A stretch of DNA of 64,000 nucleotides from Chondrilla cf. caribensis (Eukaryota > Porifera > Demospongiae > Chondrillida > Chondrillidae), in NCBI GenBank assembly GCA_964020155.1, contig OZ026561.1:3258047-3322046 (forward strand), written 5' to 3'. A model generated the notes under the pieces. That model saw only the letters and a program-made list of their open reading frames with translations, searched no databases and was not told where the DNA came from. Positions 1-10,365 of the stretch are shown here, piece after piece. The number at the start of each line of letters is the position of its first letter. Position 1 is the first letter of the stretch. Position numbers and translations under genes: made by a program.

Positions 1-256
1 ACTGTATGATATTGATGACCTACCCAGCTAGACTATTATATTTATTCTCCTTTAATTTGCATTATTTAATTTTGTGTCCAAATATTACTTGCCCTGACAA
101 ATCAATTTTAATAACAAATGCACAGGAGTATGTCATAGTTCTTCATTCTGAAGGTAACACACGTTACTTCCTATAATGACTGGTAGTAATAAACATTTTA
201 CCTGCCCATATATAGGCCCTACAGTACAAAATCATTGTATGCAGACATCCACATAC

Positions 257-580
257 TTGAACAAGCCACACTGATATCCTTGGAGTGGTCACAACCACCA
301 CTGGGAGGACTATCAGGCAAACACGTACAGATCCTCATGCTTGTTCTGCTACACTGAACACCTTCCAATATGGGACCTGATCCTCTACCAAACACACCAC
401 CCTGTCCAATGTAGGCATTAGTCAGTCTCTTGTACCCAAGTTGGTTGCACACAGTCCTAGCAGCAGCTCTGTTCCATCCATCACTGCAGACTGTACTCCA
501 GTATCCATTGACAAAGATCTCCACTCTACCACTGATGGTAGTGTTGGTTTCTGTACCACCCACCAGTCTTATGGTGCACT
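257..580 (-). CDS. Paralogue A exon 14: SRCR domain
   Basis: This 324-nt exon is phase 1 to phase 1. The reading begins CTIRLVGG and has the SRCR signatures [25 protein letters not shown] and VQCSR, with the last Cys in VACSS. SRCR domains are disulphide-bonded ligand-binding modules of secreted and cell-surface proteins. The acceptor follows CTGTAG and the donor is GTATGT. Only about five residues differ from the C copy, fewer than from B. Confidence 0.88.
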
Positions 581-3500
581 CTACAGTAGTTGAACAGCAA
601 TGTACATGTGATTGCTACATGATACACAACGTGTGTAGAAGCTCTGTACATCTCACCTGGTTGCCATGCACTACATGAATTGGGAGCTGGTCCATCTAGT
701 TCCAGGTTGCTGTGCTTACAAGTGTTACACGCACTTGGATCATTAACTCTTGAACATGATCCACAAGATGGATGACAAGCTGTCAGGAAGTATGAAAGAC
801 AGCTATAGCTAACTGTGAACCAGAAGTTCTATAATTATTATATATTGTGAAATTAGTGCATGATATGTATAATATCTCCAACCTTCACTGGGTACAGTTG
901 ATACAGTGTTTATCGGAGGACGTAGTGTTTGGAACACTTCATGATGTCCACATGCTATACTTCCCTCATCAACAGAGACATTCTTACCAGTTGAAGTGCA
1001 GTAGATATCTGGAGTGGGATGATAGATATATTGTAGTTTTTCCATGAAACAGGGCAGTAGCCACTGAATGTAAATTTTAAAGTGATCCAGTTTGTGTTAA
1101 TATTATTGCGATGGCAAGCATACAGTAAGGGGGGGGGGTCTAGGGACGTATGTTGAAGTCATGCACAATATGTTGTATTGCATTATGATCGATTATTCAA
1201 TGTAAGGTTAATTTGCAACAGTAGATTTAGTTCAGTAACAGTCTCAAAGTATATATTACATATTTTCTCTAATTATGAATTTCATGTGAAAACTATCATA
1301 GTGGAAAGGTGACAAATGTGCTTCTTCAAATTTCTCTCTTCGTAATGAATTCATTGGCAATGGCTTTCAGGTTAAGGCTATTGCCATGTCTTTCAATTGG
1401 ATAATATTATAATAATACAAGGATCATCAAATGGTTTAGCCTTGCTTGAGTAATTCTAAGGTATGATTAATACGACTGAGGACACTGAAAGTTGGTGGGA
1501 GACATCAATCATGATTTCAATCTTACTAATACAGTGGGACCCCTATGATCTGGCCCCCTGAAATACAGACACCGCACTAAAACAGACACATAATCTTGGA
1601 ACCAACTTTTTCCATATTGTTATGTAATGACTTTCGTTTTTTCCGTAATACGAACGGGAAAATTTGAACCAGTGTATACAGATCAATATTAAATTATACA
1701 CAATAAAGCGGACAAATCAAAGTTTCCGAGACTGTAAGATTTTCTCCAGTTTATTCACCAATACCTTTGGTCCTAACAATCTATACAAGCAGGGGATTTC
1801 AAGGTCAAAATGTGATCGTTAGGAAGTATTCATTATGCAGACGATTTGTATTGTACTGTATTAGCTATGTCTCTAAGAAAATCGAGGTTAAGATCAACAA
1901 TGAAATGTCTAGAACTCTCACAACTAGACAAATACCGTATTGCTCCATATACGCAACGCGTCTTTTTGCCACCCATTATGGCTGCCGAATTACATCTTTG
2001 CATCTATAGTTAATTATGTCCATTAATTTCAATCCAAAGTACATAACCCCTGAAATGAGGACACCCCTATAATCAGGACACATAAAGACTGACCCAAGGT
2101 GTCCTGATTAAAGGAACCCACTGTACACCAATCATGTACATAGTGACATAGATGTATAAGATGGTTGCAGCTGTAAGATTGAAATGATTGATGTCTCCTC
2201 CACACCTTAAAATACTTAACATGTAACAATGGCGTTGTTACTGCTCTTCACTCCGTTCAACTTGAAGACCTTGACACAAGTGTGGCAAAACACATCCTGA
2301 CCTTCGTCATAGTACAGAGCAGCCCAGCTATCAAACCATTGGCCTGAGAAGAGCTTAATGCAGGTTTCGATATCCTGAAGCTCTTTTTAAGGAATATCAA
2401 TTTTCTCCTGGGATGATGAGACAGGGAGACTTGGAAGTGCTCAAGCTTGTGGCCATTGTATGAACGCAGATTGTACCTCGGAAATAGTGATTATATTTTT
2501 ATACATGTACAAAGCCATAATTATTATTGTGTATTAAAAATGAAGCCACTTAATTTAACAATAATATGCAAAAAGGCTACCATGTCAACGAATACAAAGG
2601 AGGAAATGCATATGTTTTCAGCCAGGATTTGTACAAGCTACTTATCTTGTGAATCTGTGACTTTCAGAACACAGAATTAATTATAAAAACAGATGACATG
2701 GAAGTTCCTTTCTCCTTATTTTTCATTATTTTATTTTTATATTTTGGTACTACCTTGAAAAGCGGTCCGGTTGAAACCGCATCAACCAGAGTGGTGACTA
2801 GGGCTCTGTGAAGGGAAGTAGTTCCACATATTACATACTCACCAGGTCCTTCATTGTTGTCAGTGATCAATTTGTAGACATAGTCGGATCCAATAGTTAT
2901 AGTCTCCACATCATAGCACTGTGCACTCAGTCGAGAGTTGTTCAAATTTGACATGAAACACATTGAGTTCTCTCCTATGACCTCAAAGTCAGGGTTGTAT
3001 ACTATTATGGTAAAAATGCAAGTAACAGTGAATACACAGTTGAACTGAACTATGATAAAATCTATTTGCAATGTCGCAGAGAACATATATCTATTTATTC
3101 CGATATGTAATCATTTATCAAATCCCATGCATAGTAGTAGCTCAAGTATACTAGTCTGGCCTGCTACAACTGTCTTTCTTTCTAAACGCCTCCGGTGTGA
3201 AAGACGGTCTAGCGGCACTAGAGATTGATTGCACAACTATTGACGTACCAGATACGAGTGCCGAGATTCTTGGCACTCATTAAAAAAGGTGCTGATCATA
3301 GTGATAGGGGTTGAGTTGTGAGGTTTGCTCTAAAATTTGATGACGAATATCGTGCTCAGGCTGATTTTTCCCAAGGGTTTCCTTCTGCATCACGCTTAAC
3401 AGCGGGTGATTGGGTAGAGGGTGAGCTTTCAAGTATAGTTGAGAGACCTATGACACATTTCGAGGATGAAAAGAACTTTTGTGCCACTAAATTTAACTTT

Positions 3501-6500
3501 CAACTCCCAATCTCTCTTTCTTTAACGTAATTCATCTTCAGCCTTTTGGACAGCAAAAACCGAATGATATCACATTTTGCACAAGCGAGCCTGTGAATCG
3601 CCCTCTTTGCTGATGTCAAGAATGTGAACAAAATTTAATACTGCCCCAACGCTGGTCAACTCTTCATTTATTTTCAGTAGGTAGTTCTTCACATTGAGCA
3701 TATATAGAACAGCACAAACAGTATATTTGGTCATATTTATCCATTTGAAATCCTTCAGTGATGGTTTCAAATGGAGAAATACTTGCAAGGCTTCAATCTT
3801 GATACCTATGGTGTTACCTATCAGCTGTAGGTACGTATGTTGATAACTGCAAGGTGTGAATTAATCTCTAGTGCCGCTAGACCGTCCCATTATCTCCTCG
3901 CCCAGGGTGCTTGATGGGACAGTCGTAGCAGGCCAGACTACACAGTATACATACAATTAGATTATATGTTCTAATTGATATTCAGCTAATTTACATTGCA
4001 TTGTTAATTGTATGATATAGGCCAATCCACTTCAATACTTTGACAACCTAGTATTGGTTAATGCTCCCCTTATTGAAGTTTCAATCCCAATTCAACCTAT
4101 ATAATATTATTATTATTCAAAGGATAACATGGCTGTCAGAATAGATTCATTTCATTTCATGTCACATAGAATTTTTCCAATGTATAGTACTAGTACTGTA
4201 CTGTTGTATTACTATGCTACAAACCTACTTGGTGTTTGAGAACTGTTGCAATTTTCACCAAAATCAGGGATGGGATAATAACATACGGGTCCAAAGTAGT
4301 CTCTGACATTGCTACAGTATCCCTAGAAAATAAACAGAGGGATCATAATTGCAGAATATTTGGACTCTTTTTGTACAGCACCTCTTTATTGAGTTTGATG
4401 GACATTCTAAAAAAATTATAGATTTCTTATTAAAATTAATGGTTATTCGTAATTCATAATATATATTAATGCCTACTAGGTATACATTTGTGAAATTACC
4501 TTCCAATTTATCTTTTTCTAGGAAGTATACAATGAATATCGATAATAATATGTTTTGGTCAAGGATATTACCCACAATGTATAATGCAACTAACATTTGT
4601 CAGGTTTACTCATACCCATATGCCTTATATCTATTGAAAATACTGTATTATTAATTTAAGTACATAATAGGAGAAGTAGCAGGAATAAGCATAATTTCGA
4701 CATCACAATGATCATATGGACTATATATGCAAAAATGACAATACATGTGACTTTACCTTGTACAGTCCATCATAGGAACATATTCTAGGAGAATTTTCAT
4801 AAACATAATGACCACAATTATAGGGATTCACAGTGGAGTCCTGACAGTATCCTCTAATGAAGGAACAACCAAGACCTGTATTGGAGACATTATGGCATGG
4901 CAAGCTCAACAAATTATATAGATAACTATGTTATAGACACACTGTGAAGTATGTATTGTGACTACAGTATAGTGGGAAATTTTCGTGGGACAGAATTTTC
5001 ATAGAGGGCTCCAAAAATGAACATTTACGGTTAAATTTCCGCAGATGGCAGCCACAGTGGCGTGATAGAACAACGAGAACACCTAATTGTGGATTAACAC
5101 CTTCCATTTTGTAAAGTACATTTACATTATAAAAGGAATCAAGCTTGGGTCAACAAATTTGTATAAACCCAAAGAGGCATCAGCTGCAACAGCTGTAAGT
5201 TTATTGAACAAATTGATTATTGTTGTTGGGAAATTCCGTTTGGATTCAGGAGCATTTAAAAATGCAGTCTGGTGAAGAGAGTTCGTCATCTGGACGTTTC
5301 AACCCTGTGGGTCATCTTCAGCAGTGGACTGGACTGCAACCAATAGCAGAATATTGATTGTTTGTTGCATGTATACTCGTAAACTACTTTGAATTTTCTT
5401 AATATCAATAGAGTGGAATAGACCAAATTTGTTCAATAACAATGGAACTACTGGTGGATAGCATAAAACTTCAGAGTACAATGCAACCAAATAATATCAT
5501 TCTAGTGATAGCAATTAGTTGACTACATTCTGCTGTACATCATCATTCTCAGGTGTACATTGACCATTATCTGTAGTACTATGGTAAATTAGTTGACATA
5601 CTGAGCTTTAGTATAAATAGAGATGTATTTTTTTGGATAAAGCATGTTACTCATTGGTTAATAATTGCCAATGAATGACAAGCACGCGTGATATGTACAA
5701 ATAAATATATCCCAATTTACACTATCTGATATAACCGGAGGGTTGCAATTGAAATAATAGAGACAAGTTCAAGTTGTCACAATACCATAAGCCAGAATTG
5801 AATATTATGAGACTAAGGTGTAAAATATTTATTAATTTGTATTAAATTTTAGATGAAGGGTTAGTTCAATGAAAACTAATTACGCAGGTATAACATATGA
5901 GATCTGTGCTGTAACCAAAATGGCCGTCGAAAATATACCCTTATTATTTCTGCTTGTTTCTTCCTCCAAGACCAGTCCAATGCACGAAAAATGGTTTAAA
6001 CACTTCCCTTACATTATAACTATGTTTCACTTTCTTTTATGTAACTCCATGGAAATTTTCATGGCACCTATCAAAGGCTTTTAATAGAAGGCAGGATTTA
6101 AATGGAAGGTATGAGTTTAACTTTCCAGCTTGAAACATTCCCAATAATGATACCTAACATTCCCTGCATCACTTGATTTCCTTCCCCATTCCTGCATAAG
6201 ATATTACAGTTTTTGTTGGTTTGTGGCAAGTGGTGATAAATATAAATAATATTCTATCACCTGTTGACAACAGGAGCACATATCAACAAGCTGTGCAGTG
6301 CAATAGTTTTACCCTTTTTGCACCCAATGTCAAGGCATACGTAGCTCTGGACTGTAGTTAAACATTCCCCCTTTTCCCAAGCATTTCAGATATGCTCAAC
6401 CCTAGAACAGTTGTCTAGATCAGGTTACTGTCACAAGACTTGGATTACATAAGCAGTAAGTTCATATGTAATTATGACACCCACAATTCATTTTTTGCGA

Positions 6501-9081
6501 ATGATGTCTCTCTGTACATAATAAGCATAAAAATAGGTGAATCTTGTCCAAAGAAACAATTTAATAATAGACAATCCATAAAGGGAAGAAATTCATATAT
6601 ATGGTTGTTGCTGTTTACTCATACCTTTGAATTCATGCCTTAGCGTCACTGATCATCATGCGGATTGCGTGTGACTCTCCCACACTACCTGTGACTTAAT
6701 AGTTGAGGCGATAATAGAATCACCTATCCTGTAGGGAATCCATAATCTATGTATTCATCTATGTATAATATATCTATACTTATTCAGTAGAGCCGGATTT
6801 GAACTTCTCCTAAGCCTTGTTTACAATCAATGCCAAATGTGTAACAATTCCAAGGCACTGAATGGGGAGTGTCATAGTAGGTGGATAGACGACTGCTTGC
6901 CATGACTGAGAGGAGCACAACAAAGATTCCCTCCTTTACTAAGAGGGTGTTACATTTGTAACTTAAGTTTGAATTGTAAAATTTCATATCATAATAATTC
7001 TACGTATGTGCCTTAACTATATTAGCATCCTCCTATCCATAACCTTTTCCAAAGATGTATGGTATAGCTTGTCCATCCAGAGTGGTTTGTGTGACCTCAT
7101 AGTTGACATCATACCATCCAGAGTCCTTCAATACTGCCAGAGTGAACGGACTCAGTTGAGAGTATGTACTGCATATAAGGAGAGAAAGTGAGGTGCCAGT
7201 GAGGTCATCAAAGCATCATAATTATAATAATCATGCATGATCTATTATTATGCCAACAGTATTGCTGATGTTTATACTTTATGTAACAAAGTACCTCTGG
7301 GAGTCCTGTAGTGGATATATGGAAATTTTGGTTTGATGTTTATGAGGGCAAATTCTATGCTAAACTGTCTGTATATCCGCTACAGCCCTACTAGAGATAC
7401 TTTAATTATGAGGTTTCATGCTATTCATATAAAAAAGTTTTGCATGCCATCTCTCATGCATCATTTTTATATTACATGTGAACAAGGAGTTACTAGGCAA
7501 TTACATTTTGCAATATAACACATTTTAATAACAACTACTGGTGCACAATAGTAAAGGAAAATAATTGTCCACTTTGTATTTTGATCTGCCCATGCAGCAT
7601 GCCACATGTATGTGCATAGAGCCAGCTTTCCTACATATATAAACAAGACTACTGCAGTGGTTCACTGCATGTAATTTGTATTCAATATATAGTTTTCTCT
7701 GTTCGTTTCGAGCATTTATCTACTGTTCAAAAATGATTTCTGAAAGTACTGTATTGATATATCCAACCATTATTAAGACAACACCAAAAAGCACCCATTA
7801 CTCGAATAATCCAATAGACATTATGTGTTCAACTATACAAACATACCTGAGGTACTAGTACTGTATGTACGTGCACATACTTACGGGTAGAAGTCTCTTG
7901 TCATGATTTCAGGCAATAAGTATCGTCTTGGCCAATAACTATGATAGATAATGATAGCTTAGATATAATAATTATAGTAAAATGTCCAAAAAATGTGGAT
8001 GGAAAATCCTCTCTACTAAACATTCATAGTTACAAATTCTTATCGCCCGATGACGTCATACATCAAAGAGACCAGTATGCCTGTATACAGGATACCAGCA
8101 CTGCAGTAACCTGCAAGCACACCCTAAAACCTAGCAATGCGACCACACAATTATCACTTCAATCAACACTTTGGAAAACCATTGTCAATCAATCAATCAG
8201 TCTTGTACTGGTGTACAACTTTCTTCATTAGCTCGATTTGTTTCTCTCTGTTTTAATGGTGAGGTGTTTTAACTTTGGATTGTTGCAAAAATGTTCTCTT
8301 CGCAAACCAGCCGTTTTTTGGATCAAGATTGGTATCAAACTGATCCTCAATCTATGAAACAACGTCAAAGATTGGAAAAAAATTTAACCAATTTGCGTAC
8401 GTACTTGATGTTCGAAAGTAGAAAGCGTCCGAAATTGGGGCACCACACCATACTCAGTTTTTAGAAATTGTCATCTTCCACATTGAAATTGCTTACTCAA
8501 TAGCTAGTGGTCTTCCTCACTGCTGGAAGGCTGCAAATGCTTATAATAGACCATTTTGTTGAAAGAGAAACAAATTACTGGAAATATCAAAGCGAGGGAA
8601 AGAAAGTATTTGAATTCAAATGTATGGCATATTCTCTAGGCGGCTATTTTGCCATAAGCCACTTATTACACACTCTCCTTGCCATATTGCTTTGTTTACT
8701 GCACTCGCCCTCGAGCAGTAAATGCAATACGGTACAGAGAGCATGTAGTAACTAGTACATATTGAATTAGACCGCACATGTGACATGTGTATATATGTAG
8801 AAGTTAAATATATACGTAGATGCATTAAACAATGTATAACACAATGTCATTGAGAACCATGTATCTGTGATTTTAGATGAATTAATATTAACTTGTGTCT
8901 TGCAATACTATAGAATGCCAAATAGTACATATTATTCAACGCAACCTATGCATGTCATGCAACAGTACACTTATTGGAGTGTATTCTATATAACCAATCC
9001 ATATACCTACCTATAAGATCGGTGAAAACGAATTCCCCTCAAGTTTTGACAACCAAAGTGAGTCTTTGCAATTTCAACAAC
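257..9081 (-). CDS. Paralogue A: 5'-truncated M8 peptidase-SRCR gene (partial)
   Basis: Nine exons (9011-9081, 7885-7938, 7044-7168, 4757-4875, 4229-4322, 2843-3001, 883-1008, 657-779, 257-580) match exons 6 to 14 of paralogues B and C one for one in length and phase. They encode the C-terminal half of a leishmanolysin-type (M8) metallopeptidase domain, a Cys-rich linker and an SRCR domain. The next exon (NIDO) would lie below position 1. Similarity to B and C stops near 10100, inside the intron that precedes exon 6, so signal peptide, propeptide and HExxH exons are absent. All exons are open and their splice sites intact. The third zinc-binding His is Tyr. It could be a recent pseudogene, a gene with an unseen alternative first exon, or the downstream half of a read-through transcript from B. 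Confidence 0.75.
657..779 (-). CDS. Paralogue A exon 13: short Cys-rich module
   Basis: A 123-nt exon, phase 1 to 1, reading [10 protein letters not shown] near its start with six Cys in about 40 residues and ending SCSAWQP. It resembles the Cys-rich tail of M8 peptidases or a half furin-like repeat. The match is by Cys spacing only. Confidence 0.75.
883..1008 (-). CDS. Paralogue A exon 12: end of M8 domain
   Basis: A 126-nt exon, phase 1 to 1, reading [16 protein letters not shown] then [10 protein letters not shown]. It fits the C-terminal beta region of M8 peptidases (pattern YxC, xxG, GSIxC). The acceptor is the pyrimidine-rich CATCCCACTCCAG. Choosing it keeps the phase with exon 11 and leaves the 2-nt indel between paralogues in the intron. 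The donor GTTGGA is weak but conserved in all three copies. Confidence 0.75.
1532..2123. mobile_element. TA-flanked MITE-like element in an intron of A
   Basis: A 592-bp insertion bounded by TA at 1530-1531 and 2124-2125. The ends are inverted: CAGTGGGACCCC on the left, and the reverse complement of the right end reads CAGTGGGTTCCTTTAATC. Paralogue C has the uninterrupted site (CTAATACACCAATC near 56773), so the boundaries are exact. A TA target and short inverted ends fit a non-autonomous Tc1/mariner-type element. It has no recognisable transposase. Confidence 0.8.
2231..2347 (+). other. Conserved plus-strand open frame inside the A intron
   Basis: Thirty-nine codons opposite to the gene and ending in a stop, including TALHSVQLEDLDTSV and HILTFVIVQ. 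Equivalent frames are at 14432-14566 in B and 56883-57011 in C. All three remain open, with in-frame codon indels and a near-identical stop context. It may be an old exon of a nested gene or transposon that was present before the duplication. No family is recognised. Confidence 0.35.
2843..3001 (-). CDS. Paralogue A exon 11: M8 domain C-terminal part
   Basis: A 159-nt exon, phase 1 to 1, reading [17 protein letters not shown], then [19 protein letters not shown]. The SMCF and AQCY cysteines match the Cys pattern of the C-terminal M8 subdomain. The donor is GTGAGT and the acceptor follows CATAATAG. Confidence 0.82.
3152..3943. mobile_element. Inverted-repeat element shared by A and C introns
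   Basis: A 792-bp insertion between direct repeats AGTATAC (3145-3151 and 3944-3950). The ends are inverted: TAGTCTGGCCTGCTACAAC on the left and its near reverse complement on the right. A second inner pair is AGACGGTCTAGCGGCACTAG and its complement. The same element sits at the same intron position in C (57814-58562), and B has an empty site near 15360. The true target duplication length is uncertain. No transposase is seen. Confidence 0.75.
4229..4322 (-). CDS. Paralogue A exon 10: M8 domain
   Basis: A 94-nt exon starting at phase 0 with GYCSNVRDYFGPVCYYPIP and ending NCNSSQTP at phase 1 (donor GTAGGT). The Cys spacing matches the other two copies. A is more diverged here than in the SRCR exon. 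Confidence 0.78.
4757..4875 (-). CDS. Paralogue A exon 9: M8 domain Cys-rich part
   Basis: A 119-nt exon reading [20 protein letters not shown] and later [10 protein letters not shown]. This is the segment after the Met-turn in M8 peptidases, where a GxGC motif follows the strand ending the catalytic core. It starts at phase 1 and ends at phase 0 (donor GTAAAG). Confidence 0.82.
4960..5345. other. A-specific intronic insertion, possible retroelement tail
   Basis: This stretch is absent from the matching introns of B and C. Read on the minus strand, its end contains GAAGATGACCCACAGG followed by TTGAAACGTCC, a motif resembling 3' ends of Penelope-like or LINE coding regions (GAAGATG...GAAACGTC). 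No intact coding frame is present. Boundaries are approximate. Confidence 0.3.
7044..7168 (-). CDS. Paralogue A exon 8: M8 core after the Met-turn
   Basis: A 125-nt exon reading [20 protein letters not shown] and ending IPYIFGKG. The LSPxTLAxxxDSGWY stretch is the most recognisable M8 signature in this gene. It starts at phase 2 and ends at phase 1 (donor GTTATG). The sequence is nearly identical in A, B and C, much more so than the flanking introns. Confidence 0.9.
7885..7938 (-). CDS. Paralogue A exon 7: M8 third-ligand and Met-turn exon, His to Tyr
   Basis: A 54-nt exon reading [19 protein letters not shown]. In M8 peptidases the third zinc ligand is the His of an S-H-W motif and EIMT is the Met-turn. 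B and C have SHWPR. A has TAT (Tyr) at the His codon. This should abolish normal zinc coordination even if the missing upstream exons were supplied. Confidence 0.82.
8033..8757. other. Segment shared by A and C introns, missing in B, ending in a hairpin
   Basis: About 0.7 kb beginning at a TGACGTCA-containing stretch, with a matching segment near 61490-62251 in C and none in B near 17100. Its right end is a fold-back: a left arm ending TTTGTTTACTGC (about 8660-8697) pairs with GCAGTAAATGCAATACGG onward (to about 8757). It is probably a non-autonomous element. Left boundary and target duplication are uncertain. Confidence 0.45.
9011..9081 (-). CDS. Paralogue A exon 6: M8 HFGC exon, first exon retained in A
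   Basis: A 71-nt exon reading [20 protein letters not shown], phase 0 to 2. HFGC is the conserved Cys motif between the HExxH helix and the third zinc ligand in M8 peptidases. No upstream exon of this copy exists in the window. Confidence 0.82.
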
Positions 9082-9367
9082 CTATACAAGTGTTGACAAA
9101 ACAGTGGGTGGAGATCACACAGTAAATTATTAACAAATGTAACCTGCAATACAACTGTACAATACACTTATAACTTTAGCTTTCATGTTTTTCATAAAAC
9201 AACAGAATTCAATTACCCCATTCATCATCTGTATCCTGTTTCAGATTGTATGTATAATAGCAATTGACTACTGTAACATTAAATTGATTTGATTGCCAAA
9301 CTAGGATACTGGAATTCAATCTATATTACAATATATATTAGGTACAAATTATCACACCAACCAGTAT

Positions 9368-10064
9368 AGTCTCGTGTAGCCAGACCCTAACCCGCCTCCA
9401 TTTTTCAAATGTGATGTCACCGTCACTGCGAGTTTGGATTTGGAGACACTCCGTACCGAAAACTCAGTATCCTCGCACCCACAAATAGGCCTATTTATCA
9501 ATTTTAAAGCTATGAATAATGTTATGGTCATTATCCTTGGCAATGTGCTAATTGAAAATGGCTGCACATAGTCGCGTATACTGATTTAGTTTTGGCTCTT
9601 TTAGTTATTGAATTGAACCATAGATTGAAATGGAGCGTTGCATCTGTAAGAAGAACTGTGTTGAAAGAAAGAGACCCTTTAAACTCTTCGGTGGTTCCCA
9701 GAAGGCAGTATCGGCACAAAATCAATAAACGGCTACTTGCAGGATAGCGGGAAGGAAGATATTACCGTACAAGAGTTTCCATACGAATATATATGTTATA
9801 CTTGCTATGACATCGTAACTGAATATCAGGCCCTGAAGGAGAAATTCGAACGTGCAGAGAAGTTCATGTACGACAACATGAACTTCTCTGTCCCCAAAGA
9901 CTCGGCGTCAACTCCCATTGGAACGAATCTCTTCTTTTGCTCAGCCATTAAAGCAGTTAAGGGACTACGTACTATACTGGACGTTCTCCTCTTGATGTCA
10001 AACAGTGGGGGTAATACGGCGTGTATTGAGGTCTAGCTGGTAAGGAGAGAAACAAAGACATCCC
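9368..10064 (+). mobile_element. A-specific insertion with a plus-strand Cys-motif gene fragment
   Basis: About 0.7 kb that interrupts an intron stretch continuous in B (near 17670) and C (near 62850). Its plus strand has a 32-codon frame at 9630 beginning MERCICKKNCVERKRP and ending in a stop. A second frame at 9737-10036 has YICYTCYD followed by a helix-like EYQALKEKFERAEKF. Paired CxC/CxxC groups followed by a helix recall ZAD- or THAP-like DNA-binding modules of transposon-derived genes. The frame break between the two halves could be an intron or decay. The family call is weak. Confidence 0.4.
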
Positions 10065-10240
10065 GACTGAATAACAAATGTTATAGGTACCATCCGCACA
10101 AATTGTAGAATTAGTTGTCACACATCCAATTTCTGCTGTTCATGATGGCTAAGTACTATTGATTCTAAAATTCTTGATGATCATGTATAATTATATAGAA
10201 TAGCCATTCATTGCATTCTGTGTAATGCAGGAAATTCCTT

Positions 10241-10365
10241 CTAGTCCATTGACACCATCCCACTTCCTAAGTACATGTCAAGTAGAAGTGCACCAATAAG
10301 GGATATTACCAATATTCCACTAACTGCTAAAATGGGACCAATGTGGGCCAATACTGATACCCAAT
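10241..10365 (-). CDS. Paralogue B exon 18: transmembrane anchor and stop
   Basis: The reading is DWVSVLAHIGPILAVSGILV continuing through ISLIGALLLDMYL to a TAG stop. About 23 hydrophobic residues form one membrane helix, followed by a tail of roughly ten residues. The acceptor AAATATCAG with an upstream CTACTGAT branch site keeps phase 1 from exon 17. The open frame also runs upstream to about 10432, but that start would be out of phase. If the acceptor is wrong this could be an unrelated membrane ORF. Confidence 0.6.

Noticed and set aside
883..1063. A 2-nt insertion in exon 12 of A and C relative to B looked like a shared frameshift.
   Set aside because: The better acceptor CATCCCACTCCAG lies downstream of the indel and restores phase 1 with exon 11 in all three copies, so the indel is intronic.
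2760..2830. A possible extra exon between A exons 11 and 12 (CTTCACAG...AAGGTAGTA).
   Set aside because: In the required phase it hits a stop at once, B lacks the donor, and exons 11 and 12 join in phase without it.
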